Below are positions 1 to 12,534 of a DNA stretch of 64,000 nt, piece by piece (position 1 is the stretch's first letter; each line of letters starts with the position of its first letter). The DNA is taken from positions 18,338,501-18,402,500 of the forward strand of contig NC_134113.1 in NCBI RefSeq assembly GCF_040939455.1. Direction: 5' to 3'. A program made the translations under genes and the position numbers. This stretch comes from Microcebus murinus. Taxonomy: Eukaryota > Chordata > Mammalia > Primates > Cheirogaleidae. The notes beneath the pieces were generated by a model. It searched no databases. It had not been told where the DNA came from and was given only the letters and a program-made list of their open reading frames with translations.

Positions 1-13
1 CACAGCTAGGCAG

Positions 14-14
<1 letters not shown>

Positions 15-52
<38 letters not shown>

Positions 53-67
53 GCGCACACACACACA
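15..67. repeat. (CA)n microsatellite
   Basis: An uninterrupted AC/CA dinucleotide run with a short GCGCGC interruption near its right end. It is a simple repeat and likely length-polymorphic. No coding content. Confidence 0.97.
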
Positions 68-1159
68 GGAGACCATTAAACAAATTAAAAGGGTTGGGGA
101 TGACTAATACAGTACTCTTGGAATCCCCAATTTGATTAGTCTGACTTTAATACACAAAAGCAGCGCCGGAGAGGGAGGGGAGGCGAACTGCTCTTTAATA
201 ACCTGTACAATCAAATTATGGTGATGAATTTAACTATTCTGTACTTCTTAAAGGAGTCTTATTATCTGATTGCTTGTAAAAGAAAGTCAGTTTTCCAGCC
301 AAGGTTCTGGGCATGCCCCTGGAAGACCCACAGTGGCAGTTCTATGCTTTAACAGAGATTTCTTCCCTGCTTTTGCAAACTTTTGTCTCCAAAAATTTTT
401 CATATAGTTTTAGCTTCTTCTTGGGTCTGACCTTTCTTCAGCCCCTTGGAAACCTGGAGTCAGAAATGGTTGTATAGGGCTAGGAACTGGTTTTTCCCTC
501 GGTAGCTGTAGGTAGATACTTTGGGAAAACTTTTGGTCCAAGTCCTTTAATGTGCTTGAGATTTCGGAAAGCCTTTTGCTTCTTACTTATGGAGACCGAG
601 TTTGCTTCAAAAATTGAGGCATCTCGCCAAACATCAGGGGTCACTGGGTTGCAAACTGAGGTGGTGGGGCCTGATTTTCCAGGGACCAGGCCACTCCCTC
701 CTGGGAGTCATTCTGCTATACAACAGGATGTGGATGTCCATCCAATAGATCTTCATAGAAACATCTTCCATTTGCCTTTGCTTAACAGTTTAAAGTTCAG
801 ACAGGTGCTGTCCTAACAGAAGAACATTCTACAGTTCGCAACACAGTCCCGCAAGCTGTTTTAGGATGAGATGAAATGGAGCAAGGAGCACAGACGGAAA
901 GTATGGGGAGAATTTTCTTTTACTCTTGGCCTCAAACATAGCTTTCACTAGATATTTCTAGGTTGTTATTAGAAAATCGGGACTACCTGTTTCCACCTCG
1001 AGGGTAACAAGTGAGCAGCAACTACTCACAGGGACATTATTTTGAGATACAAATGGTGGTGGTGTCTTATTGGCACCTAAGTTCCACATGACCTTCCTGT
1101 GGGGCTGCCAGACTGGACTTTGTTTCAAGGTCGTACAACATGAAGAGCTCTCCAAGGGC
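68..1159. other. Unique non-coding DNA, no gene seen
   Basis: Single-copy-looking sequence of ordinary composition. The open frames here (for example the 88-codon one at 550-816) show no recognisable protein motif. No repeat family was recognised by eye. Confidence 0.5.
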
Positions 1160-1355
1160 TGAAGAGCAAAGAGGCTGGAGTTGGACAGTGTCCAAACTCT
1201 AGTTCTGCCACTACTGCCTTCAGGACCTCATTGTGTCATATACCTCTCAGTGCCTCAGTTTCTTCATTGCAAAATGGGGCTAATAATGATATAGCAACAA
1301 AAGATTGTTACAAGAGTTAAATGATACATGCCAAACCATAGAACAGGGCCAGAGA
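1160..1355 (+). mobile_element. MIR SINE
   Basis: The core pattern of the mammalian-wide MIR is visible: 'agttctgccactactgcc', then 'tgcctcagtttcttcattg', then an 'aaaatggggctaataat' stretch. It is diverged and without target-site duplications, as expected for an ancient copy. Confidence 0.8.
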
Positions 1356-1374
1356 AGTGAATTGGGACTTCATT

Positions 1375-1595
1375 CATTATCGAACACTTACCATACGGAA
1401 GGCGACCTCATAAAGCCTTGCATGCATTATTACCTCATATACACAACTAACCTAAAATTTTAGTTGTTTTTTTTCTCTGCTTTAAATATGAGAAACTGAG
1501 GCATAGAGAGACTAAGCAGCTTGCCCAAGGTCACAGGGATAGAAAGTGGTAAATCACAGAGTTCAGACTATAAAACACATGTGCTTAGTCACTTC
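1375..1595 (-). mobile_element. MIR SINE, inverted
   Basis: Reverse-orientation MIR, recognised by 'gagaaactgaggcatagag' followed by 'cttgcccaaggtcacaggg'. It lies immediately after a plus-strand MIR and the two face each other. Confidence 0.8.
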
Positions 1596-3109
1596 TTATA
1601 CAATATATAATTAAGAATATTTTCCTCATCCTCAAGAGTGTCTAATCCAATCAGGGAGAAAAAGGTGAAGCAAACAGCCAGTATTTCCAAGAGTTAGTAT
1701 TGAATGAGGTGGGGGAAATATGGCCTGGTGGGAAGGAGCAGAGAAAGTGCCACATGGCTGATGAAGGCTGCAGGACCACAGACATCTGGCACGTGAAGTG
1801 GTGGGAGCGATTTCAATGGTCTCTGTAGAGGGTCAGTGTCCAGCGTGCTGATCTGAGGAGGTCAAAGCTTAATCCTGGGGAAATGTGCTTTATCCTGCCT
1901 GGTCTTTCAGTATGTACTTATTAGTTGTCTGACTTAATCGTCCTCTTGGTTTGGGTCATAGTGCTTGGTCACCTTGTCAGAGATCGGCCTGAGGAGTTGT
2001 GTGATTCACTAGATTTCCCACTATTCTTGTAACCCTCCTGGGGAGGTTGGAAGTGGAGTGTAAGAAGGAATTATTCCATTTATTTTCTTTTGAATTTTAA
2101 ACTTGGTGGATCTCTGAACTTCACTCTACTCCCTTGGCAGTCCAGGCCACATACGCTCCTTGGGCTTTGTTTTCACTGTGATAAGGATGGGGACCCAATT
2201 GTTAGGACGCGTTCATTTTAAAACTTCTATCTCACCAATTCTTGGTTAGGATGAGCTTTGCAGAATTTCCTTGTTCGAATTGTCCTTTCATTTGAGGTTT
2301 ATTAGACATAATGCTGAATAGTGGGTTTGCACTGAAATGGAGTTTGCCTTTACCTTGTATTTACAACTAGAGATCAGGGTGACTTTGTGTTTTACCTCAC
2401 CATTATTAAAAAAACAAAGGAGAACACGGATAGATCATTTATAGAGATTGCATATAATATGACAAAGTATACCATTTCAGCTTTGAATGAAATAATATAT
2501 AGATTTTCATGCCATAAGAGATATTTCTTTATACTCCAGACCTGAGTATAATGTATGTGTGAATTTATAAGGTGTCATGGATTACCTATTAGGAAAAAAA
2601 TCTCCCTATTGCATATAATATCCTTGCATTTCTAACATACACAAATTATAATGCATCTAAATTGATTGGATGTCAGTAATTGTTATTTTTATTTGTGCTA
2701 GTGATTTGTCAAATAGTAACCAGAAGAATTTCATACATAGGCATGTATGGCTACTCACAATGCAATTCACTTTTCACTGGTTACATGAAACAACTCTCAG
2801 TAAAAACAACATATATGTTATGTTGGTTTATTTGGAGTAAACTTCAAGGTTCTCTGAACTCTACCATCATTTGATGAGATCTTGTAACACTTTCTCACCA
2901 CTAGTAAATGAATTTTATTAATATCATTTAAAAACTGTTAGAAGATACAAATTTGAAAATAATTAAAGTAGGTATGTCCTCTAGTTTTGAAATGGCAAAA
3001 AAGAACCATGCTTTGATATACTTTAATTGTCTATGAAATAGTGTTCAAATCTGTTAAGCATTTGAACATTGTTCTTATCTAACAACTGGATTTGAGCAGG
3101 AATGTTGAT
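1596..3109. other. Unique AT-rich DNA, no gene seen
   Basis: No gene and no confidently named repeat. The part around 1640-1830 has the purine-rich look of a decayed minus-strand L2, but I could not anchor it. From 2400 on the sequence is strongly AT-rich. Confidence 0.45.
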
Positions 3110-3350
3110 AAGTGATGAGGAGTCAGGCTTGGAAACAGACTGCCTGGGTTTGAATTCTGGTTCTATCACTTAATAGCTGCATGATCTGGGGCAACATACT
3201 TATCCTGTCTGCCTCCATTTCCTCATCTGTAAAGTGGGGATATTGATGTTAGTACCTACATCATGGGTTGATTGGAGAATTGTGTTAATTAGCATATGTA
3301 AGATATGCTACTTACATAGCATAGACTCGTGCTTGGCATGTGGCTCACAA
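3110..3350 (+). mobile_element. MIR SINE
   Basis: A long MIR match: 'cagactgcctgggtttgaat', 'tcacttaatagctgcatga', 'cctcatctgtaaagtgggg' and the trailing 'gtgcttggca' occur in the order of the consensus. Confidence 0.88.
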
Positions 3351-3454
3351 ATTAACCCTGAGACTCTGTTCTTTTGGTGTAGCTTGACATACACTGGTCC
3401 TTTTGTTCTTGCAAAGTCAGTACTTCTAAAATACAAGTAGGCTCAGTTGACCCT

Positions 3455-3670
3455 GAATCCAAGTACAGGCTCTGCTATTGGCTCTGTGATCTTTGGCAAA
3501 GCATGCCATGCAATTTCTAAGTTCCTTCATATATGCAATGGGAATAATAATAATGACCTTATAGGACTGTTAGAGTAATGAAATCAGATAATGTGAACTA
3601 AGCTCTATGCACAATGCCTGAAATATGGCATTGTGGTAACTGGTATTCAGTACGTGGTAACTGTAGTTTT
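3455..3670 (+). mobile_element. MIR SINE
   Basis: A second plus-strand MIR about 100 bp after the previous one. It shows 'gctctgtgatctttggca', 'atgcaatgggaataataat' and a terminal part resembling 'gcacaatgcctgaaatatgg'. More diverged than its neighbour. Confidence 0.72.
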
Positions 3671-5054
3671 TATTAATCAGTAGAGGCAGTGTTGTTTAAA
3701 AAAATAGACATTGATCTGGAAGTCTGGAGAGATGGCCTATAGTTTAGATTCATAATTTCTTGTCTGTGGGGCAAGTGCTTTCTTGAGAATGCAGATAGAC
3801 TGTTCCCCTTTCTTCAATCCATCATCACTTCCAAAATCTGTGAATATCTAGAATGACAGCAATAAGACTAAACAGAGGGAATGCTTGAGTTCCTGTAGTG
3901 AGCCAAAATTGGTAGAACAAGGCGGGAAGCCAAAGTGGAGAAGGAGCCACAACAGTAATCATCAGGCTGACGTGAGGGGCAAGTGCTGCCCACCCACAGG
4001 AACAATCACAGGGCAAGGGCTTCCAAGAGAGAAGGAAGCACTCTTTTAGTGAAAGGCATTGATGCAAGCACAAGGAGTGGATATCTAATGAAAGATACAA
4101 AGGGTCTTTGGTGGCTTTCCCCATAAAGGTCTAAGATACAGTGAAAGGCAAAGGTTGTCTTGTCATGGTATAAGGCACTCAAACCTACACAAATAAATGG
4201 GCACATTCACAGAAGGTCTTCAGGCAGAGGCTTTTAGATTCCTGAGATACTACCAGAAATTGTGATTCAGTAAAATCACAGTGGGAAGCAGATTTTCTTT
4301 AAAACATGAAGGTGTCCGTGGACTCTATTTCAAGAATGACCACCCTTTGCCAAATCTCCAAATAGGGAATTGGGAGGCCTGTTGTTCAGCTTTTCTGCTG
4401 ATTTCCCATGTGAACTTAGGCATCACTTAGACTCTCTGAGTCTTTGTTTCTTCATTTATATAATGAGAGCATTAAACTGGATAATTTCTGTTCAATTATA
4501 TATTTCATAACTTTATATACAGGATATATAGATGCCAGTAAAAATGAATACCGTGGATTTAATAAAATGCACTAAGGGGCCAGTGTGTGTGACTGAGGGA
4601 CTGGCTTATCTCTAACAGCCACTGTGGTGCTGATTTTCCCAAAGAATCATTTAATCCTGGAAAGAAGAGGACACGTGCTTCAAAGTCCTGTTTGGGAAAA
4701 ATTCTTCCCTGTTTATATTGAGCAATATAAACTAATACAACCATAGAGTTTATGTGGTGAGAACTTTAATCATTAACTCATAGGGTATGAGTTCAAAAGA
4801 TACATTTGATGAAATTCAGATTCTAGGCACAAGGGAGGCTGATGTTAGCTTTAGCATTGGGTTATTACACCATCTTCTTTTGGATAAAATTCAAGAAAAA
4901 TATCCAAAAGTGTTGGAAATATTTTGTAGGAATATCCTTGGAAAAGGCCAATAAAATCTGGGTATGATTTATTAGAAAATAAGACAGTCCAGCGGAGAAC
5001 TATGTGGATTGGCCACATGCCACTGCAGTGAAATTGCTTCCCTCCAACTTAGAG
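3671..5054. other. Unique DNA, one weak MIR-like patch
   Basis: No gene seen. Around 4395-4500 a short stretch with 'ctctgagtctttgtttctt' followed by 'ataatgagagcatt' may be a decayed MIR. Minus-strand frames at 3825-4206 overlap each other and match nothing I know. Confidence 0.4.
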
Positions 5055-5190
5055 TTGGCCTGGGGAACGTGAAGCTTTAGGCAAGTTCTTTGCTTCCCCA
5101 AGCCGTTGTTTCCTCATCCATAGATAATTAATAGATAATGTACCATATACAACATTGTGAGGAATGAATGAGATATATTGGCAGGGGGAA
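5055..5190 (+). mobile_element. MIR SINE fragment
   Basis: Partial MIR: 'taggcaagttctttgcttcc' followed by 'tttcctcatccatagataa' and 'ttgtgaggaatgaatgaga' in consensus order. Confidence 0.65.
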
Positions 5191-6214
5191 TGGTAGGCAG
5201 ACAAAAAAGGAACTGATAGCTCTGTAAAAATATCACAATTGTCCTTAGAACTATGGGCTGCTCATATCTGGCTCATTCCATCAACTTCCTGACACCCTCT
5301 ACTCACTTAATTACTTTACCACTCTCTCACAAGCCAGACTTCCTTAGCGTTATTACTTCTAGCCACTCAACTCTCCAACTTTCCTGCTTTCTTTCATTCA
5401 CATTACTCTCTCCTATTTTTCCTGCTATCACAAACTGGAAAATTTATGACAGTAGGAGACCTATCTTACCATGAATTACTGTTGCCTTCTTCTGGCCTAA
5501 AATTTGGGAAATATACAAAGGAATGAGTAAATGATGTCCATTCTTAGAAATAGATTGGACCTGGCTGTTGCCTCTGACTCTCCATTCTTCCCTATCCTGC
5601 ACCTGGTATAATTCATTCTGGTGGCCCAGACAAGCACTTTCCCTACGTCATGGTCCTGTGTCACTCAACACAGAGACAGTGGCCTTTTACATGTGCCCCC
5701 TGAGTTATTCCCAGCACTTTAACCTTTCGGTGTCACTTACACTGGGCTTCCTTTGTCATCACCAGCCTACCAACTGACTCACCTGCAGTCTGGTACATTC
5801 TCCAGTCCCAAAATGCTAGCTACTGAGAACAGGCAAGGAAGGCCTGCCTCTTCCTCCCCACCCCCAGGTGTAGGTGAGTCCCAAGGTTCAACCTTTGCTT
5901 TTTGCTCTTTTCCTCCTTTGTTCTTCTAGTCTGAAATCTTTTCTAGCCTCATACTTCAATACCACTGTCTCTCTAGTAACTTCAATTTCCCTCTCTGGCA
6001 CTTATTTCTATTTCCCAACTCTGCAGTTTCCTAAAAACACTGTTCTTCCAGCTCTTGACACTCAAAATCTTGATATTCTCCTTAAGCATTCCTTTCTCCT
6101 TGGCTTCTTCAGATCCAATCAATTGTCATGGTTATAAAATATCCCTTTACAATGTTTCTTCTTTCTATCTCATTCTTTTCTTACACTTTTAAAATTTACT
6201 TCTCATGCCTATTC
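5191..6214. other. Pyrimidine-rich unassigned stretch
   Basis: The plus strand is rich in C and T (short runs such as 'tctcctatttttcctgct'). This gives several meaningless plus-strand frames at 5253-6137. It may be part of a decayed plus-strand L2-like element, but I could not place it on a family. Confidence 0.4.
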
Positions 6215-6637
6215 ATCTGTTCATTCATTCACTCATCCAATCCTTCATTCAACAGATATTTATTGAGGGCCTCTTAGTGAACAAGGCAGACAATGTTTCT
6301 GCCCTCATGGCACTTACTCTCTAGAAAAAGAAGATAGACAATAAACAAATTTATAAGTGTATACTCAGATGTTTACGTAATGTCAGGTAGTAATGAGCAA
6401 TATACAGAAAGATTGTATAGAATAAGTGGATAGATGATATTAAGGGGGCTGCTATGCTAGTGACCCCTTTGAGTCTGTTATATTTGAGCAGAAGTCTCAA
6501 TAAAGGTGGTCATCTGGGATAAGAGTCATCTAGAAAAGCAAAGAGACATCATAGAAGCCCCAGGAAAGAAAGTTCTTGCTGTATTCTAGGAATAGTACAG
6601 AGATATATGTGGCAGGAGCATATAACATGAGAGCAAC
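6215..6637 (-). mobile_element. L2 LINE 3' end, inverted
   Basis: Begins with the reverse complement of the L2 3' terminus ('cattcaacagatatttattg') and continues through 'ctgccctcatggcacttac' and 'agacaataaacaa', which match the antisense L2 3' UTR in order. It is interrupted at 6638 by a MIR-like segment and resumes at about 6910. Confidence 0.85.
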
Positions 6638-6906
6638 TATAACATAGTGGAAAGAGTATTGGGTAAAATATAAAGGATGTGACTTCTTGTCCTGATGTGC
6701 AACCTCAGGAAAGTCACTTCACTTCTCTGGATTAAAAGGGTTGGGCTAGATGATCTCTAAGATATCTCATCAGCTCTAAAATATCTCACCAGCTCAATTA
6801 GCTTGTCACTTATTTTAAGACAAGGAGACAATTTATATTTATATTCACCTTAGTTCACAAAGCAGTAGCCTATGTCAAGTTGAATTGAGTGCATTGGGTA
6901 TAAATT
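6638..6906 (+). repeat. MIR-like segment, copy 1 of a diverged direct duplication
   Basis: Starts with 'ataacatagtgg' and includes 'cacttctctggatt' and 'gggctagatgatctctaag', as in MIR-type SINEs. A second copy in the same orientation lies at 8401-8668. They agree over the whole length by eye, about four positions in five, including a shared departure from MIR, 'gcaacctca' directly before 'gaaagtcac'. Confidence 0.7.
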
Positions 6907-7550
6907 AAGTGATGGGTTGGGAACAGACAAAAAGCTGGAGTTGGCTCATGTAGGACCTTGTTGAGGAGCACAGGTCTTGGATTCTACTAGGATGGGCAAT
7001 CAATGGAGAATTCTGAGCAAGACGATGTCAAAATTTGACTTCCTTTTTAAAAAGGATCACTGTGACTGCTATCTAGAGAACAGACAGTATGTGTGTGGGT
7101 GGTGGGGAGGGGAAGAGGTGAATGAGGAAGGTGAAAGGCTGGTGGGAGTTTGTAATAGCATATGAGGGGAAGTAGTGTAATGTGGTCAAATTTTGAAAAT
7201 AGAGCCAATTTTCTGAAAAAGCATGTATGAAAGAAGAGTCAAGACTGACTGTAAGCCACTGAATGAATGGGGGAGGAGCAAATTTTGGAGGAATATCAAG
7301 ATGTTGGTTTTTCATCTGGCTACATGTAAGGCTAGACATTCACTTGAAAATGTTAAGTATGCAATTACAAAGTATCACCACATGGAGGGCATTTAATGCC
7401 ATGGCATAAGGGCACAAGTGTATATAGAGAAGAGGTTTGAGAATGGAAATCTGGACACTCCAAAATTTAAAGGTCAAGAAGACAAAGAATACCCAGCAAA
7501 GAAGACTCGAAGACACAACCAGTGGGTCAGGAGAAAACCAGAGTGTTCAT
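6907..7550 (-). mobile_element. L2 LINE, inverted, 5'-ward continuation
   Basis: Antisense L2 resumes after the insertion. 'catgtaggaccttgttgagg', 'caatggagaattctgagca' and 'aggatcactgtgactgcta' match the complement of the L2 reverse-transcriptase C-terminal region. 'gtgtatatagagaagaggtt' further on matches still more 5' L2 sequence. Many stops: a dead copy. Confidence 0.82.
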
Positions 7551-8089
7551 CCTCCAAGCCTGGATTACCCGCACTTGTCTCTTGCCTTTTTAGCCTCTTG
7601 GCTTTCCCATTTTTTTGGTTTTTTTTTTTTATGTGTTGCTATTTGTTTACTCCACATAAAAAATTAATGGACTTTGTTCATTGTTAATGCTCAGCTCAAA
7701 AAACTCAAGGGACCTCCTTAGTCCAGTATCAGAGATTCTTCATAATTTCTTTTTGTACCTCTTAGACTTCTCAGCATGAACTTTTGCTCTAGTCTTGGTC
7801 TGTTTACTAATCTATAAATGTCTTGCTTATTCGCATTTCCTTACATTTATTCATACTTTATTCTTTTAATTTTATTTTATTGATTAAACATATCAAAATC
7901 CTATATGTATTTTAGGACAGGATAAGATACATCCTATAAGATTGGATATATCGTACATATCCTATATCCATATATGATATATCCTATCTCATCCAAAATA
8001 TCTTCTCTGATAAACTTACACTATAATGACTTTGCCCACCACAACTCTGTAATAGCATTGATTGTCTGAATAATCTATACTTTTGGAAA
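7551..8089. other. AT-rich unassigned stretch
   Basis: No gene. It contains a T-run at about 7609-7630 and a locally repetitive 'atatcctat'-type patch at 7900-7990. May include further decayed L2. Confidence 0.4.
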
Positions 8090-8330
8090 TAGTAATGCAT
8101 CAGCAATAGAGCTGAATTTCCTGGACTCAAAGCTCATCTCTGGTACATACTGGCCATGTAGCTTTGGATAAATTACTTGTCTTCCTTGTACCTCATTTAC
8201 TAATTTGTTATAAACACATTATAATAATGCCTGCCTCCTAGAGGTGTTCAAATTTTTAAATGGGTTAATAAACTTAGAATGGTGCCTGATACCTAGTAAG
8301 CACTCAATGAATGAGAGCTAATGTTCATTT
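8090..8330 (+). mobile_element. MIR SINE
   Basis: Near full-length diverged MIR: 'tgtagctttggataaattac', 'ttgtacctcatttactaat', 'gcctgcctcctagaggt' and the end 'taagcactcaatgaatga'. Confidence 0.75.
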
Positions 8331-8400
8331 TATAATCTTGTAGCTCTCATCATTTATTGCCTGGCCATGTTAAACTTTCCATATAAGTAGTAAAAACAAG

Positions 8401-8668
8401 TATAACATAGTGGCAAGAGTATATTTGGGTGAAAAGATAGGGATACGACTTCTTGTTCTGATCTGCAACCTCAAGAAAGTCACGCCACCTCTCTGGATTG
8501 TAAGGGTTGAACTAATCTCTAAAATATCATCAGCATTGAAAATATTTTACCAGCTCAGCTAGATTGTCAGTTATTTGAGGATAAATAGCCAAGTGATATT
8601 TATATTTTCCATAGTTCACAAAGCAAAATATACATTGAATTGAACTGAATACATTGAGTATCAATTCA
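8401..8668 (+). repeat. MIR-like segment, copy 2 of the direct duplication
   Basis: Second copy of 6638-6906 in the same orientation. Both run from 'ataacatagtgg' to about 'gaatacattgagta', and both contain 'agttcacaaagca' and 'ttgaattga' in their last third. Confidence 0.7.
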
Positions 8669-10314
8669 TGGATGTTTTGATGGATTGAAATAAGCAGAAG
8701 GAAAATGGGAAGTATCTTCTCTAGATGATACATCCTGGGCCTTGCATCTTCTACATGAACCTTATGTTTAAAGATTTCCATTATGGAGAATAAAACATAA
8801 ATATCATCTATAAGTAAAAATTACATACTATTATAGTGTAATCATTTCCTTTTTCTCCCATCTCCCTCACTTGCCAATAAAAACATGCATATGCATGTGA
8901 ACATAGATACAACTCAAACCATGGAAATTATTTAGAATTTAATTATAAGAGAGCACTGTTTATAACTATCTACAGTGTGTATATATAAACACACACACAC
9001 ACATATGTACAAACCTCTAGGGGAAAGTTTGTTACATATTTCTGTTTCTAGCTTACTTTTCTTTCTACCTACATTTAGAATGCATTTTTTCTCATTTACT
9101 ATGGATTTGTCCCACTATTCTAAAAGTTCCTTAAGAATAAATTTAACTTATTTTTTGTGTTTCTCAGTGACTAAACCAAGAGATGCTTCTTACTAAATGG
9201 TTATTAAAATGAAAATTTTAAAATCTCTTACAGTGGGTAGAAGAATTGCAATAGGAGATTTTGGTCAATAGTGGGTGAGGAGTAGCATATTTCTTCCAGG
9301 AAAATCCACTGGGTTAAAACAGGAACCCAGCCAGTGACTGGGGTTCCAGGTTGAGAGAGCTGTAAGAGATAGGGATTTATCAGGGCTTCAGTAAGTCCAA
9401 GATATGACTCAGCTTAGCCGGACTAGAGATTTGTAGTCTAAGCCCATGTAGAGGCTATTAGTGGGAGAAGTTTTGATTTGGGGGAATACAAAATTTTCCA
9501 GCAAATCCCCCTGTACCCCATAGTCCAGGCTCAGGAAAGTAAGACTAAGTATATACATGACTTACTGTTGGAGATGCAGCTCCTAATCTCCTGACTTGGT
9601 CCCTTTGGAAAGGGACCTTGCTGTTGCTGACTTTAACCTGAAGGTCTGTGGTAACTGGGGCTGGGCCAAGTTGAAGGAGGTCAGGACATACACCTGGTGC
9701 AACCTAGAGGTGGAGAAAAACATGACTGCACTACCACTAAGGCTATGGGGGCCAGAGAGACCTGCCAAATTAGAGACGTAATGTGATGTACAGACCATAT
9801 ATACTGGTGAGCATGGCAATTTATTTCAGAAGCAAGAACATTTGCACAACAGCAAGGAAAAATTTAGTTTAGAGCTAGGAATATCAAAATGTTGTCAGAT
9901 ATATGCTTTTTTTTTTTTTAAAGTCAGGAAAGATAAAGACTAATGATAATAATAAAAAAACAGCTGATTTCCTGAACCATTAATAGGTGCCAAGCTCTGT
10001 TCTGAGCTTATATTTTTTTTTTTGCATAGTTGCATAGCAGTTATATTGCATAGCAGTTTAAAGAATCAATGGATGGAACTTTGCCCTAAGAAATTAAGAG
10101 AGAATTGAGAAAGGAAATTTTACCCATCTCAGAATAAAATAAAGTTAAATTAAATTAAATAGGTGTGAAAAGAGAGAATAAAGACAGTGCAAGAAGAACG
10201 AAAATGATAAATATAAAATGAAACATCTCTACTCATTTCAGGTAAGCATTTTAAAAGTGGAAAGAAGGGTTTATTGCTTTTGAATTCAATAATTTATTAA
10301 ATTAGGATTGACTA
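8669..10314. other. Unique AT-rich DNA, no gene seen
   Basis: Contains a short CA run at about 8989-9004 and T-runs near 9908 and 10012. A probable MIR scrap lies at 9970-10010, followed by a doubled 'ttgcatagcagtta'. No recognisable gene. Confidence 0.45.
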
Positions 10315-10530
10315 ATTGAAAGAGCATAACTTTTGGGAATCCATAGACCTGGATTCCAATTCTGACTTCATTTATTATGTGACCATAATTAAGTTATTTT
10401 AAATTCTCTAAATCTTTGTATTCTTATCCACAAAATGGGAATGATAATACCTACCTCATTAGTTTGTTATAAGAGTCAAGTGAAATGAGATAAAATACAC
10501 AGAATACTTATTAGAGTGTCTCATTCTTAA
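10315..10530 (+). mobile_element. MIR SINE
   Basis: 'agacctggattccaattctg', 'tatccacaaaatgggaatg' and 'ataatacctacctcatta' follow the MIR order, with the usual AT drift. Confidence 0.82.
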
Positions 10531-10559
10531 AGCTAAGTCCATCGCTGTTCTTTAATAAC

Positions 10560-10800
10560 AGTGATAACTAACATTTATTAAGCATTTATCATTTAACAGG
10601 AACTTTGTTAAATTGTTCCTCTATAATATCTCCTTAAATATTCAGAAAACTGACCCTATGATACTGATCCTGTTTTCTCTACTGCACAAGTGAGGAAACT
10701 GAGGCACAGATACATGCATATTACTTGCACAAGAACTCAGAGTCCTTACTGGGGAGCTAGGATTCAAACTTAGCAAGCCCTGTGCTCCTGACAGCCCTGT
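10560..10800 (-). mobile_element. MIR SINE, inverted
   Basis: Antisense MIR: 'acatttattaagcatttatc', then 'gaggaaactgaggcacaga', then 'gctaggattcaaactta'. Confidence 0.82.
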
Positions 10801-10824
10801 TTGTGGTTTAAGTTCACTGTGGTT

Positions 10825-10930
10825 TCTTCAAATTATTAGCTCCTTCAGTGCAGTGATTTTGCCCAGCTGTGTCGCTGCTGTTTCTACAGCCGTTGGTACA
10901 GTACCAAGCACATAATAAGTTGAAAGACTA
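10825..10930 (+). mobile_element. L2 LINE 3' tail
   Basis: 'ttagctccttcagtgcagtg' followed by 'gtaccaagcacataataag' has the layout of the L2 3' terminus (a 'gcacatagtaggtgctcaat' equivalent). Short and diverged. Confidence 0.6.
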
Positions 10931-11099
10931 ACCTGTGTGATTTTTTATGGCATTTGTCAAAGAAAAACAGGAAGAAGATAGTGCGTTGGTTGGCTAAATT
11001 ATATGAGTTTGAGGCTCTACCTGCTATTGTTTCCATATGCCTCTTTCACATCTTATAGACCTATTGTTATCTCTGACATATACTTGAAACTCTCTCCCT

Positions 11100-11560
11100 C
11101 ACTTCGCAGGTGAATTTCAGTGTGAAGAAAATGCACCTGAATCCGCTGCAAAAAAAGTTTCTTGGAAAAAAGGGAACAGTTCGCAAGCTAGGGAGATGGA
11201 GCCTTCCCTAGAAAAGAAAGGTGCGTTCAGAGAGAACAAAGAGAGGGGCTGTCTTTTACAGAGAAACTTTTCACCCAGATTCCCACTTTGGTCTGCTAAT
11301 GTAAATGAAGGGTGCAAACTTGCTTAGTTGTGATTGGTTGATGCAGGTCACAGTCCACTGGTTGATTCAGGAGGCATAAACAGGAATAGACAGCTATGAA
11401 AGTCCCAAGGTTAAGCAAGCATGGGGGCTTTCCAGGAAAGCAGAGTACGTGCATGAACTCTAGTCAGCAAATGGCCACTTGACTCTATTTTGAATTTATG
11501 CCCAGTTAGCCACTCAGGTTCCATCTCGAAGGATTGGCTATTTCAGGGTTCACATATGTG
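11100..11560 (+). mobile_element. Probable ancient LTR fragment
   Basis: A block of about 460 bp with LTR-like composition: doubled 'gattggttga' / 'tggttgattcagg' motifs, 'aggaatagacagctatgaa', and no coding potential. I recall similar blocks in old mammalian ERV LTRs but cannot name the family. No TG...CA ends or target duplication were found. Confidence 0.35.
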
Positions 11561-12044
11561 ATAGTAAACCTTAATGTCTTTGTCTGAAGATAGTTGTCCT
11601 ATCTAAGTATCATGGGTTCCATTACTCTAAATTCTCTCAACTCTGAGCATATTTCATTCTAATAATCTAATATTTCCAATAATTTGGAGTATATTAATAC
11701 ACTTGTGTTACCTGCCAATTTATCTTGTCTCTCCTACTGAACCAGTAATTCACTTCAATATGGCAACCTGCAAAATTCTTGTGCAGGGTGTTATAAAGAG
11801 TAAATTAAAGGCATATTCATCATGGTTCCCACTCTCCAAGAGTTTAGAACCTGAATCTTACCAAGGTTTACAAAAGTAACACGAAGAACGCTGCAAGCCT
11901 GAAAATATTAGTACGAATACAAGTACACGGACAATTTTAGTATGCTGTGTAAATTTCTTCAGGACTATGTCTGCTTATATTGGTACTTCCTTTGTACCTA
12001 GACAGGAGTTATGCAAGCAATGCCCAATTCTTCTGTGGGAAGTA

Positions 12045-12310
12045 AAGGAATACATTCATTCATTCATCCAGCATCTGTTTGCTCAGCACTTACCATGAAC
12101 ATTTTAGGCACTGTGTCAGATACAGGAAATTCAAATATAATCTGTTCCCAAAACTTGCTTTCAAGGAGCTGCTGCCCAGAGAAAGAAGGAGTTATATGTA
12201 AATGGATAATTTCCATGAAAGGGGAGGTGAGATTCAGAAGTATACATAAACAGCTGTGGTGTTAGAGAGCAAGAAGTGACCAGTGAAAGTTTTCTAAGAC
12301 TCAAACATGG
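12045..12310 (-). mobile_element. L2-type 3' end, inverted
   Basis: 'cattcattcattcatccagc' leads into 'tgctcagcacttaccatga', 'ggcactgtgtcagatacag' and 'ttcaaggagctgctgccca', the familiar antisense L2 3' UTR order. Confidence 0.72.
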
Positions 12311-12534
12311 TGGCAATGGGACATATGGAGCTAGAAATAGGATAGTTGCTGTCTGAAGTGGCACAGAGCTTCTTTTGGAGTCTTACTCTGCTTATGGTCA
12401 GCACCAAACATTAATGTTCACTGTCTAGGGTGCTTTTGAGAAGAAAAATGACATATTAGATTTCTTTTGTCTTTCTTAGATCTTAATGAAGAGCATATAG
12501 CACAGGGCATATAATGGTTACTTTTGGTCATTGC

